Shown here piece after piece: positions 1 through 6,201 of a DNA stretch of 8,172 nt. The translations under genes were made by a program, and so were the position numbers. Origin of the DNA: Planctomycetia bacterium (GTDB lineage: Bacteria > Planctomycetota > Planctomycetia > Gemmatales > Gemmataceae). Position 1 is the stretch's first letter, and every line of letters begins with the position of its first letter. The notes beneath the pieces were generated by a model, which was not told where the DNA came from, ran no database searches, and saw only the letters and a program-made list of their open reading frames with translations. Location: assembly GCA_025356615.1 (NCBI GenBank), contig JANXSH010000987.1, forward strand, positions 1-8,172. Reading direction: 5' to 3'.

Positions 1-84
1 CCCACCCTACCCCGGGCGATAGGCCCGGAAGTGGTGGGCCTCGCTCCGCTCGACCCACCCTACCCCGGGCGATAGGCCCGGAAG
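1..84. repeat. Direct repeat, 53-bp period, WVERSEAH-type dispersed repeat
   Basis: A 31-bp sequence at 1-31 recurs without a mismatch at 54-84. The 22 bp between the copies read, on the minus strand, as the peptide WVERSEAHH. Each copy holds a 6-bp hairpin with a 5-base loop (12-17 with 23-28, and 65-70 with 76-81). Translated repeats of the WVERSEAH kind are, as I recall, scattered widely in planctomycete genomes, so this is probably one member of such a family. The array may continue beyond the left edge. The second copy supplies the last seven codons and the stop of the methyltransferase gene. The repetition is seen directly; the family assignment is inference. Confidence 0.75.
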
Positions 85-839
85 AGGAACGCCTGCCGCG
101 CGTAGCTGACGCGATGCTCGATACGCTCGAACCCGGCGGCGACGAGCTTCGCCCGGATCGTGTCGGCGGGCAGGTAATGGAATCGGCCCCGCGCCGCCTC
201 TTGCTTGAGCCACGAGCCGTAGCGGAGCATGCGCATGCTGTTGCGGAAGAACTTCAGTGGCTTCGTCGTGCGGAAGAAGCCGGGGATGCCGTGGAACGCG
301 ACGCGCAGCCAGCCGGGATCGGGCACGTTGACCGAGAAGACGAACCGACCGCCGGGCCGTAAGACGCGCCGCGCCTCGGCGAGGATGCCGTCATACGCCT
401 GGGTGGTCCATCGCCCCTCGGCGTCATTGTAGTGCTGGGCGTACTGGATCGACAGGCCCGAGACGATCCCGTCGAACGTCCCGTCGGCGAAGGCGGGCAG
501 ACCGTGCGAGAAATCGACCTGCTGGAAGGAGACGCGCTCGGGACTGGGCTGGGGCGTGAGCGACTTCCGCAACAGGGCGATGGCGTCGTCGTTCGCTGCG
601 GCGCAGTCCACCGCGACGACGGAGGCGACTTGCCCCTCGCTGTGATCCCAGAGGGCGCGCGTGAGTTGGCCCGAGCCGCACCCCAGGTCGAGCCAGCGCT
701 CGCCGCGAGTGGGTGCCATCCAGTCGGTCGTGTGCGCGAGCAACTCGCGGTAGGGCGGCAACTCGCACTGCGACCAGAACGCGCGGGCGCAGCGCTTGTC
801 GAACCAGAAATTCACGTCGGGGGGAGAAGATACGGACAT
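60..839 (-). CDS. Class I SAM-dependent methyltransferase (Methyltransf_11-like)
   Basis: This 259-residue protein has the Rossmann-type methyltransferase fold. Motif I is WLDLGCGSG at residues 49-57, which binds S-adenosylmethionine. An acidic residue ends the second strand (VVAVD, D78) and is expected to hold the ribose. QQVDF (D109) matches the adenine-contact motif, and RRVLRPGG (to residue 164) is the post-motif III turn typical of Methyltransf_11. The C-terminal part (about 170-259) is less standard and probably forms the substrate cap, so the methyl acceptor cannot be named. It is likely cytosolic, with no signal peptide or membrane segment. The start at 839 is backed by a strong GGAGG site. 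The gene is divergent from dabA and separated by 690 bp, so a functional link is unlikely. Its last residues, FRAYRPG, and the stop lie inside a repeat copy that also occurs at 1-31, so the C-terminus may have been replaced or capped by repeat sequence. Confidence 0.9.
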   Translation of the reverse strand: MSVSSPPDVNFWFDKRCARAFWSQCELPPYRELLAHTTDWMAPTRGERWLDLGCGSGQLTRALWDHSEGQVASVVAVDCAAANDDAIALLRKSLTPQPSPERVSFQQVDFSHGLPAFADGTFDGIVSGLSIQYAQHYNDAEGRWTTQAYDGILAEARRVLRPGGRFVFSVNVPDPGWLRVAFHGIPGFFRTTKPLKFFRNSMRMLRYGSWLKQEAARGRFHYLPADTIRAKLVAAGFERIEHRVSYARQAFLFRAYRPG

Positions 840-847
840 GAGGTAAA

Positions 848-854
848 CCCCTCC
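848..854 (-). promoter_or_regulatory. Ribosome binding site of the methyltransferase gene
   Basis: On the minus strand this reads GGAGGGG, eight bases before the ATG at 839. It is a near-consensus Shine-Dalgarno sequence and fixes the start of the methyltransferase. Confidence 0.7.
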
Positions 855-920
855 GAGGGTGGTCGAGACTCTTCCAGCCGCGCAGCATACCGACGAGGGG
901 GCCGCGTGCGAATAGCAGTT

Positions 921-1050
921 CTGGAGAGGGTGTGACTACGGAAGTAGGCGAAGCCCAGCGATTGCAAGCGCTGGGCTTGGGGCAGCCCCTCTCATTTGCC
1001 TACTTCCGTAGTCACGCCCTCTGGAGAGGGTGAGACCACGGAAGTAGGCG
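921..1050. repeat. Nested inverted repeat plus third direct copy (MITE-like)
   Basis: The outer arms are 925-949 and 998-1022. They are complementary over 25 bases apart from one G-U type mismatch (931/1016). Inside them, 951-960 and 969-978 form a perfect 10-bp stem (AAGCCCAGCG/CGCTGGGCTT) with an 8-base loop. The left arm with its flank (921-950) is repeated directly at 1021-1050 with two mismatches, an exact 100-base offset. The result is three copies of one end sequence, in the orientations forward, reverse, forward. No coding capacity is seen. This is what a small non-autonomous element, or the remains of two adjacent insertions, would look like. It could also act as a transcription barrier between the divergent genes. 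Confidence 0.8.
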
Positions 1051-1117
1051 AGTGATCTCGCGGATACAAACAAGGGGTCGGCCTGGCACGCAACCCCCGG
1101 ATGGCGTTGCGCTACAT

Positions 1118-1137
1118 TTGACCCCCGTCGGGGTCAA
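1118..1137. repeat. Perfect 8-bp hairpin, TTGACCCC/GGGGTCAA
   Basis: The stem is 1118-1125 paired with 1130-1137, with the four-base loop CGTC. It is not followed by a T run, so it is not a standard intrinsic terminator. The dyad shape would also suit an operator for a dimeric regulator. Its position between divergent genes is suggestive, but no binding protein can be named. Confidence 0.55.
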
Positions 1138-1177
1138 TATTACCCCGGCCCGAAAGAAGATCACGAAGTGAAGTCTT

Positions 1178-1198
1178 AGCCCGACGCGCCAGCGAGGG
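1178..1198 (+). repeat. Solitary half of the AGCCCGACGCG dispersed repeat
   Basis: These 21 bases match the left arm of the inverted repeat at 4672-4747 (there 4673-4693), with one internal mismatch (C at 1190 against G at 4685). No matching right arm follows nearby. Two occurrences in 8 kb point to a dispersed intergenic repeat family. Confidence 0.65.
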
Positions 1199-1217
1199 TT
1201 TTTGCCTGGCTATCCCA

Positions 1218-1254
1218 ATCCCTAACGGGATCATTCTCTCGATCCTTAACGGGA
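1218..1254 (+). repeat. Short direct repeat ATCCYTAACGGGA with hairpin
   Basis: ATCCCTAACGGGA (1218-1230) recurs as ATCCTTAACGGGA (1242-1254), 24 bases on. The first copy forms a 5-bp stem (1218-1222 with 1227-1231) around a TAAC loop; the second is imperfect. The spacing is close to two helical turns, which would suit side-by-side binding of a regulator upstream of dabA. This is suggestive only. Confidence 0.4.
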
Positions 1255-1529
1255 ATTGCTGGATGGCCGAATCGACTCCAGCAGCCGAACGCAACCTTAC
1301 GAATTTGTAATCTGATCGCCCTTTGTGTTTTCTGCTCGAGAGGGTAGAAATATTGGGTAGAGTCGTTCGCGTGGTTCGCCGCGCATCGGGCGACCTCTCC
1401 CGCCGCTCTCCTCCGTGGTCGGACGAATTTCTCCCCTAATCCCCCAAAACGAGCAACGCGCGCCGAGTGCGCTTTCATGCGCTACCGGGCCATCGTGCGT
1501 CCGTTCGGGTATGCTTTTGGATAGATACC

Positions 1530-4500
1530 ATGACAAGAGCCTTGCTACAGCCGGTGACGGGAAGTCGGAGCATGGAAGCGGACCACGAGCAGCCCGACCA
1601 TTTGGCCCACCTCCGACACACGATCGAACATGCGGCGCACCTCCTGCCCGCGCAAGGGCCGATCACCGTATTCGTCCACCACAACACGTTGCATGCGTTC
1701 GAGGATCTGACCTTCCATGAGGGGGTCAAGAAGGCCTCCCGCATCTTCGATTGCCAGCCGTATCTTACGGAAGACCGCTACCGCCAGGAACTGGCGCAGG
1801 GGCGCATCCGCGAGGAGGATCTCGTCGCCGTCCTGCGGGAGCTGATGGGGCCGGCGGCGGACGAGCGAGTCCTGTCCGTCGGGACGCGCCTCGAGTTGCG
1901 TCTGGCGATGATGAAATACCCCATCCGGGTGGCACCGCACGCCGAGCTACGCTGGTTCATCGCCGAGACGGATGCCCTGACCCGCTACCGCCACGACGCC
2001 CCTGCGGCGACCCGCGAACGCTTCCTCCAGGAGACCCGGCACTGGGTCATGCGTGACCTGCACGGGGGGCAGCCGTCCCCGAGTGGGAATCGCCAGGAGC
2101 GCCGAGACCAGGACGCGCTGGCCGACCTGTTCCGTCGCTTCGGTGCTTCGAACATCGAGCGCTGGAGCGACCGCACCTGGGAGGAGTTCGCTCTGCAAGC
2201 GTTGTGGCGGATCTGCCGCGATGGAGTACACGGCATCGAGGCGGCCCCCCCTCCGGCCACGACGCTGGCCCGACACCGCGACCTGCTGCTCGAGGCGACC
2301 GGGGAGGACATCGATCGCCTAGTCGATGAAGTGCTGATCCGGTTCTGCGCCGCCTTCCTCGACCAGGGGTTCTCGCCCTGGAGGCTGCCCAATCGGCATC
2401 TGGGGTTCTACGAGGCCTTCCTCGCCCTTTACAGCCAGGGCGGTGGCCCGCCCGATCGCTGGCTGCGCGGGCTGTCCGGCGAGCTGACGCGCCTCCAGAC
2501 CTCGCGCGTCGGTGCCCTGGAGTCGGTGCTGGAGTCGCTCGAGCTGCTCGGCGTGCCCGAGGCCGGGTGGGAGGACTTCGTCACCTCGACCCTGCTGGCG
2601 TTGCGCGGCTGGGCCGGGATGATCCGCCAGATGGAAGTCCGGGGCGACCGCGCCGCACACCCCACGCCGGCCGACGGCCTCGTGGGCTACCTCGCCGTGC
2701 GCCTGCTGCTCGAGCGCCTCGCCCTGGCGCACACGGCCCGCGAGGCAATGGCCTTCGACGAACCGCTCCACCGGCTACGCGAGTCGGCCAACGCCCGCAT
2801 CCCCGAACAGCCGGCGCTCGGTGCCGATCAGCAAGCCTTCGTCGTCTTCCAGTTTGCCCTGGTCTTCGGCCTCCCGCCGGGCGTGCTGCACCACTTCAGC
2901 AAGCAGGAGTGGAATACGCTCGTCGCGGAGGTCGAGGCGTTCCCCTCCGTGGAGCGCCGCTACGCGATGCACCTGGCGTATGAGCGCCGCTACCACACGC
3001 AGACGCTGGCGGCGCTGGCGAAGCACGCCGCCCGGCCTGCGGCCCGCGTATCCAATCCCCGTTTCCAGGTGATCTGCTGCATCGACGAGCGCGAGGAGTC
3101 GCTCCTCCGCCACGTCGAGGAGGTCGCCCCCGACGCGGAGACGTTCAACGTGGCGGGCTTCTTCAGCGTGGCCATGTACTATCGCGGTGCCGCCGACGCC
3201 CACTTCAACCCCCAGTGCCCGGTCGTCGTCCGCCCGCAACATTGGGTCGTGGAGGACGTGGCCTTTACGATGGCCGACGCCCACCGCCGCCGCGCCCTGG
3301 CGCGGCGGGCCTTGGGGACCGCGTCCCACTACGTCCACCTCGGCAGCCGGACCTTCACGGGCGGGGCGTTGACGGCGGGGGTGGGTGTATTGGCCTCGAT
3401 CCCCCTGGTGGCGCGCGTCCTGTTCCCCCGTCTGGCCGCCCAGGTGCGGAAACTATTCGGGCGGTTCGTCGAGCCGCCGCCGGAGACCCTGCTCCGACTG
3501 GAACGCTCCACGCCGGCCCCCGGTGCCGGGGAAGGGGAAATCGGCTTCTCCGTCGAGGAAATGGCCATTATCGGCGAGCGCGTCCTCCGCGACCTCGGCC
3601 TGATCTCGGGGTTCGCGCGGCTGGTAGTGTTCCTGGGTCACGGCTCGAACAGCATGAACAATCCGCACGATTCGGCCCACAACTGCGGGGCGTGCGCCGG
3701 TGCCCTCGGTGCCCCCAACGCCCGCGCCATCGCCCAGATCCTGAACGACCCGCGCGTGCGCAACCTGCTCGCCCTGCGTGGGGTGGAGGTGCCCCCGGAT
3801 ACAATTTTCATCGGGGGATTCCACAACACCTGTAACGAGACCGTCACCTATTTCGATCTCGATCGCCTGCCCCACTCCCACCAGAGCGATTTCGAGGCGA
3901 CCCGGACGAGCCTCCTCCGGGCGTGCGAGGAGAACGCCCACGAGCGCTGCCGGCGCTTCCAGTCGGCACCGCTGGACATCTCGCCCGCTGCGGCGCGCCG
4001 GCACGTCGAGGAGCGGTCGGAAGACCTGTCGCAGGTCCGGCCGGAATGGGGGCACGCGACGAACGCGCTGTGCGTCGTCGGGCGACGGAGCCGGACGCGC
4101 GGCCTGTACATGGACCGCCGCGCCTTCCTCAACTCCTACGACCCCACGCAGGACGACGCCGAGCATTCGATCCTGACGCGCACCCTCCAGGCCGCGGTGC
4201 CGGTCTGCGCGGGCATCAGCCTCGAGTATTATTTCTCGCACGTCGATCCCACGGGCTACGGGTGCGGCACCAAGCTGCCGCACAACGTCGCGTCCCTGCT
4301 CGGCGTGATGAACGGTGCCGCCAGCGACCTCCGCACCGGGTTGCCCTGGCAGATGGTCGAGATCCACGAGCCGATGCGTCTGCTATTCGTCATCGAGACG
4401 ACCCCCGAGGCGATGCTCCGAATCATGGACCGCAACCCAGGGATGGACCGCCTCTTCCGCAACGGGTGGGCCCACCTGGCCACCCTCGACCCGGAGTCCT

Positions 4501-4646
4501 CGCGCCTCCACCGCTTCCGCGACGGCAGGTTCGAGGTCTACGAACCGGAAGCGGTCGAGTTGCCCAAGGTGGCCTCCTACGCCGACTGGTATCGCGGCTG
4601 GCGCGACCACCTGGGGTTCGCCGTACTCGCAGAGGGCAAGCGGTGA
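1530..4646 (+). CDS. dabA: DabA, DUF2309/UPF0753 zinc subunit of the DAB inorganic-carbon transporter
   Basis: This 1038-residue protein is the soluble, membrane-associated subunit of the DAB system (MpsB in Staphylococcus). It is thought to act as a beta-carbonic-anhydrase-like, vectorial CO2 hydration enzyme coupled to DabB. The zinc site is intact: C517 and D519 in ICCIDERE, H704 in GHGSNS and C719 in HNCGAC. The 15-residue H-to-C spacing equals that of H524/C539 in the Halothiobacillus protein. Other family marks are HHNTLHAFE (50-58), HN at 918-919 followed by LLGVMNG, and HEPMRLLFVIE (from 946). A hydrophobic stretch at about 611-632 may touch the membrane; there is no signal peptide. 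Start choice is uncertain. ATG 1530 is preferred over 1467, which has no ribosome site and gives a poor-looking N-terminus. ATG 1572, with GGGAAG eight bases upstream, would give 1024 residues and is also possible. The dabB gene follows after 160 bp. Confidence 0.93.
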   Translation: MTRALLQPVTGSRSMEADHEQPDHLAHLRHTIEHAAHLLPAQGPITVFVHHNTLHAFEDLTFHEGVKKASRIFDCQPYLTEDRYRQELAQGRIREEDLVAVLRELMGPAADERVLSVGTRLELRLAMMKYPIRVAPHAELRWFIAETDALTRYRHDAPAATRERFLQETRHWVMRDLHGGQPSPSGNRQERRDQDALADLFRRFGASNIERWSDRTWEEFALQALWRICRDGVHGIEAAPPPATTLARHRDLLLEATGEDIDRLVDEVLIRFCAAFLDQGFSPWRLPNRHLGFYEAFLALYSQGGGPPDRWLRGLSGELTRLQTSRVGALESVLESLELLGVPEAGWEDFVTSTLLALRGWAGMIRQMEVRGDRAAHPTPADGLVGYLAVRLLLERLALAHTAREAMAFDEPLHRLRESANARIPEQPALGADQQAFVVFQFALVFGLPPGVLHHFSKQEWNTLVAEVEAFPSVERRYAMHLAYERRYHTQTLAALAKHAARPAARVSNPRFQVICCIDEREESLLRHVEEVAPDAETFNVAGFFSVAMYYRGAADAHFNPQCPVVVRPQHWVVEDVAFTMADAHRRRALARRALGTASHYVHLGSRTFTGGALTAGVGVLASIPLVARVLFPRLAAQVRKLFGRFVEPPPETLLRLERSTPAPGAGEGEIGFSVEEMAIIGERVLRDLGLISGFARLVVFLGHGSNSMNNPHDSAHNCGACAGALGAPNARAIAQILNDPRVRNLLALRGVEVPPDTIFIGGFHNTCNETVTYFDLDRLPHSHQSDFEATRTSLLRACEENAHERCRRFQSAPLDISPAAARRHVEERSEDLSQVRPEWGHATNALCVVGRRSRTRGLYMDRRAFLNSYDPTQDDAEHSILTRTLQAAVPVCAGISLEYYFSHVDPTGYGCGTKLPHNVASLLGVMNGAASDLRTGLPWQMVEIHEPMRLLFVIETTPEAMLRIMDRNPGMDRLFRNGWAHLATLDPESSRLHRFRDGRFEVYEPEAVELPKVASYADWYRGWRDHLGFAVLAEGKR

Positions 4647-4671
4647 GGCGAGCGGGGGCGGGCCGGAGATG

Positions 4672-4747
4672 AAGCCCGACGCGCGAGCGAGGGAAGCATC
4701 CACTTCCCCCGTCGTGTCCCCCTTCCCCTCGCTTGCGCGTCGGGCTT
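4672..4747. repeat. 22-bp inverted repeat between dabA and dabB
   Basis: The arms 4672-4693 and 4726-4747 pair over 22 bases with only one G-U (4685/4734). The 32-base interior is pyrimidine-rich and can form a small GGAAG/CTTCC stem of its own. It begins 25 bases after the dabA stop. In RNA it would be a very stable hairpin ending in CTTT, which could reduce read-through or protect the dabA message and so set the DabA:DabB ratio. The left arm recurs at 1178-1198, so it is also a member of a dispersed repeat family. The structure is seen directly; any effect on expression is inference. Confidence 0.8.
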
Positions 4748-4751
4748 TATG

Positions 4752-4780
4752 ATGCCAGCGGAGTCTGCGACGAGTATAAG
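4752..4780 (+). promoter_or_regulatory. Candidate internal sigma-70 promoter for dabB
   Basis: ATGCCA (4752-4757, four of six matches to TTGACA) is followed after 17 bases by TATAAG (4775-4780, five of six matches to TATAAT). Transcription would begin near 4787, about 20 bases before the dabB start. It lies just beyond the large hairpin, so dabB could be transcribed even if that hairpin stops read-through from dabA. One isolated match in 160 bp could be chance. Confidence 0.3.
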
Positions 4781-4806
4781 ACTGTGCCTCCAACCGGAAT
4801 GGTACC

Positions 4807-6201
4807 ATGTTCTCCTTCGAAACGTCGACCTACGCGCTGGGACTGATGATCGCGGCGGCCCCCACCGCGCTGTTCGCCGTGCTGGGCTTCTCCGCCTTGA
4901 TCGGTCGGCCCCTCCCGGAGCGGGCGACGAGTCGGCTCAGCACCGTCACGATCTCGATCGGACTGCTGGCGTGCGTCGCCATGCTCGCGCTCATGGCGGC
5001 GCACGGCCGGGCGCACGTCACGGTCCCGCTGGGCAACTGGATCGAGTTGCCGGATTCCCACTACCAGTTCACGGTCAAGTTGCTCTTCGACTACCTGTCT
5101 CTGCCGTTCGTGATCCTCACGTTCCTGCTGTGCGGGACCATCGGGGCGTTCGCGACCCGGTACATGCACCGGGAGCCGGGCTTCAACCGCTTCTTCACCC
5201 TCTTCGCCATGTTCCTCCTGGGCATGACCACGAGCGCCCTGGCGGGCACGATCGAGACCCTCTTCACCGGCTGGGAGCTGGTCGGCCTCTCCTCGGCGCT
5301 GCTCGTCGCCTTCTTCCACGAGCGGTCCATGCCCGTTCGCAACGGCTTGCACGTCTGGACCATCTACCGGGCCGCCGACGCGGCCTTCCTCGCCGCCGCC
5401 ATCGTGATGCACCACATGACCGGCCACGGCGACTTCGACGTGCTGCTCGGATCGGGGGCGTGGCCGGGGGCGGTGCCGGCCGATGTCTCCTCGACCCAGG
5501 CTCTGGTCGTCGGGCTACTGCTCCTGTTCGCCGCCGCCGGGAAGTCCGGCCTGGTGCCGTTCTCCGGCTGGCTGCCGCGTGCGATGGAAGGGCCTACGCC
5601 CTCGAGCGCGGTCTTCTACGGGGCGCTGTCGGTCCACCTCGGTGCCTACCTGCTGCTCCGGGTCAGCGCACTCATCGGGCTTTCGCCTGCGCTGGGCTGG
5701 GTCATCGTGGCGGTCGGCCTGGTTACCGCCGTCTACGGTGCCCTGACGGCCCGCGCGCAGACCGACATCAAGAGCGCCCTTTCCTTCGCGTCGGTCACGC
5801 AGGTCGGCCTCATCGTCGCCGAAATCGGCATGGGCTGGCACTGGATCGCCCTGATCCACCTGATCGGCCACGCCTGCCTGCGCACCCTCCAATTCGTGCG
5901 GGCACCGAACCTGTTGCACGACTACCACGTCATGGAGAACGCCATCGGCGCGCGGTTCGGCCCTTCCGCCTCGCCCGCCGGGTCCGCCCCGCGACTGGCC
6001 CACGCCTGGCTCTACCGGCTGGCCCTCGAGCGGGGCTACCTCGACGCCTGGCTAATCGACTACGCCGCCCGCCCCGTCCTCCTGCTGTTCCGCTGGTTCG
6101 ACGCGGTGGAGCGGCGCTGGACGGACTTCCTTTCCGGCGGACCTTCCCGCGAGTCGGACCGGATCCAGCCATCTTCCGGCTCTCTCGAGGAGATCGTATG
6201 A
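4807..6201 (+). CDS. dabB: DabB, NuoL-like membrane subunit of the DAB system
   Basis: This 464-residue protein of the proton-antiporter (NuoL/MrpA) family is expected to carry the cation flow that drives DabA. About 10-11 membrane helices fill residues 8-366. Family marks are LLFDYLS (D95), GWELVG (E157, the TM5 glutamate), AAGKSGLVPF (K246, the TM7 lysine) followed by MEGPTPSS (260-267), and TDIKSALSF (K322, TM8). The TM12 motif reads HLIGHACLRTLQF, with R359 where NuoL has a functional lysine. After it the protein leaves the NuoL pattern: the last helices, with their SLAGxPPxxGF motif, are absent. They are replaced by a linker and a charged helical tail (about 400-445, LERGYLDAW to ERRWTDF). 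The pairing with dabA separates it from respiratory complex I. The start at 4807 has only a weak ribosome site (GGAATGG). The stop overlaps the next start as ATGA. Confidence 0.88.
   Translation: MFSFETSTYALGLMIAAAPTALFAVLGFSALIGRPLPERATSRLSTVTISIGLLACVAMLALMAAHGRAHVTVPLGNWIELPDSHYQFTVKLLFDYLSLPFVILTFLLCGTIGAFATRYMHREPGFNRFFTLFAMFLLGMTTSALAGTIETLFTGWELVGLSSALLVAFFHERSMPVRNGLHVWTIYRAADAAFLAAAIVMHHMTGHGDFDVLLGSGAWPGAVPADVSSTQALVVGLLLLFAAAGKSGLVPFSGWLPRAMEGPTPSSAVFYGALSVHLGAYLLLRVSALIGLSPALGWVIVAVGLVTAVYGALTARAQTDIKSALSFASVTQVGLIVAEIGMGWHWIALIHLIGHACLRTLQFVRAPNLLHDYHVMENAIGARFGPSASPAGSAPRLAHAWLYRLALERGYLDAWLIDYAARPVLLLFRWFDAVERRWTDFLSGGPSRESDRIQPSSGSLEEIV
6187..6192 (+). promoter_or_regulatory. 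Ribosome binding site for the second antiporter-like gene
   Basis: GAGGAG lies five bases before the ATG at 6198, inside the end of dabB. With the ATGA overlap it indicates translational coupling of the two membrane subunits, and it fixes the start at 6198. The same frame is open much further upstream, but only by overlapping dabB. Confidence 0.7.

Larger units (their letters stand above)
840..1529. other. Divergent intergenic region with repeats, no supported gene
   Basis: This spacer separates two divergent genes and must hold both promoters. I see no convincing protein gene: the short reading frames here lack recognisable sequence and cross hairpins and repeats. It contains the nested inverted repeat at 921-1050, a GCAAC/GTTGC hairpin (1090-1094 with 1106-1110), the TTGACCCC hairpin at 1118-1137, half of a dispersed repeat at 1178-1198 and a repeated ATCCYTAACGGGA motif at 1218-1254. 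The stretch from about 1300 to 1360 is richer in A and T. A weak candidate promoter for dabA lies there (TTGTGT at 1323-1328, 16 bases, TAGAAA at 1345-1350); it matches consensus poorly, so I do not list it separately. If used, it would leave a leader of about 170 bases. Confidence 0.6.

Noticed and set aside
921..1050. CRISPR array
   Set aside because: There are only three copies, in mixed orientation, with self-complementary sequence between them and no spacers of regular length or cas genes.
1118..1137. Intrinsic terminator
   Set aside because: The stem is good but no T run follows on either strand, and no gene ends beside it.
1467..1529. Upstream ATG at 1467 as the DabA start
   Set aside because: It has no ribosome site, and the 21 extra residues show no family similarity; later in-frame ATGs at 1530 or 1572 are more likely.
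1112..1536. Short minus-strand frames in the divergent spacer as small genes
   Set aside because: They cross hairpins and dispersed repeats, lack ribosome sites that I could recognise, and translate to unfamiliar arginine-rich peptides.
3453..4367. A 304-residue minus-strand open frame inside dabA
   Set aside because: It is antisense to conserved DabA sequence, including the zinc-site cysteine region and the C-terminal family motifs, has biased composition and no family resemblance.
4747..5427. A 226-residue minus-strand frame opposite dabB
   Set aside because: Low-complexity charged translation antisense to clear NuoL-family motifs; a shadow frame.
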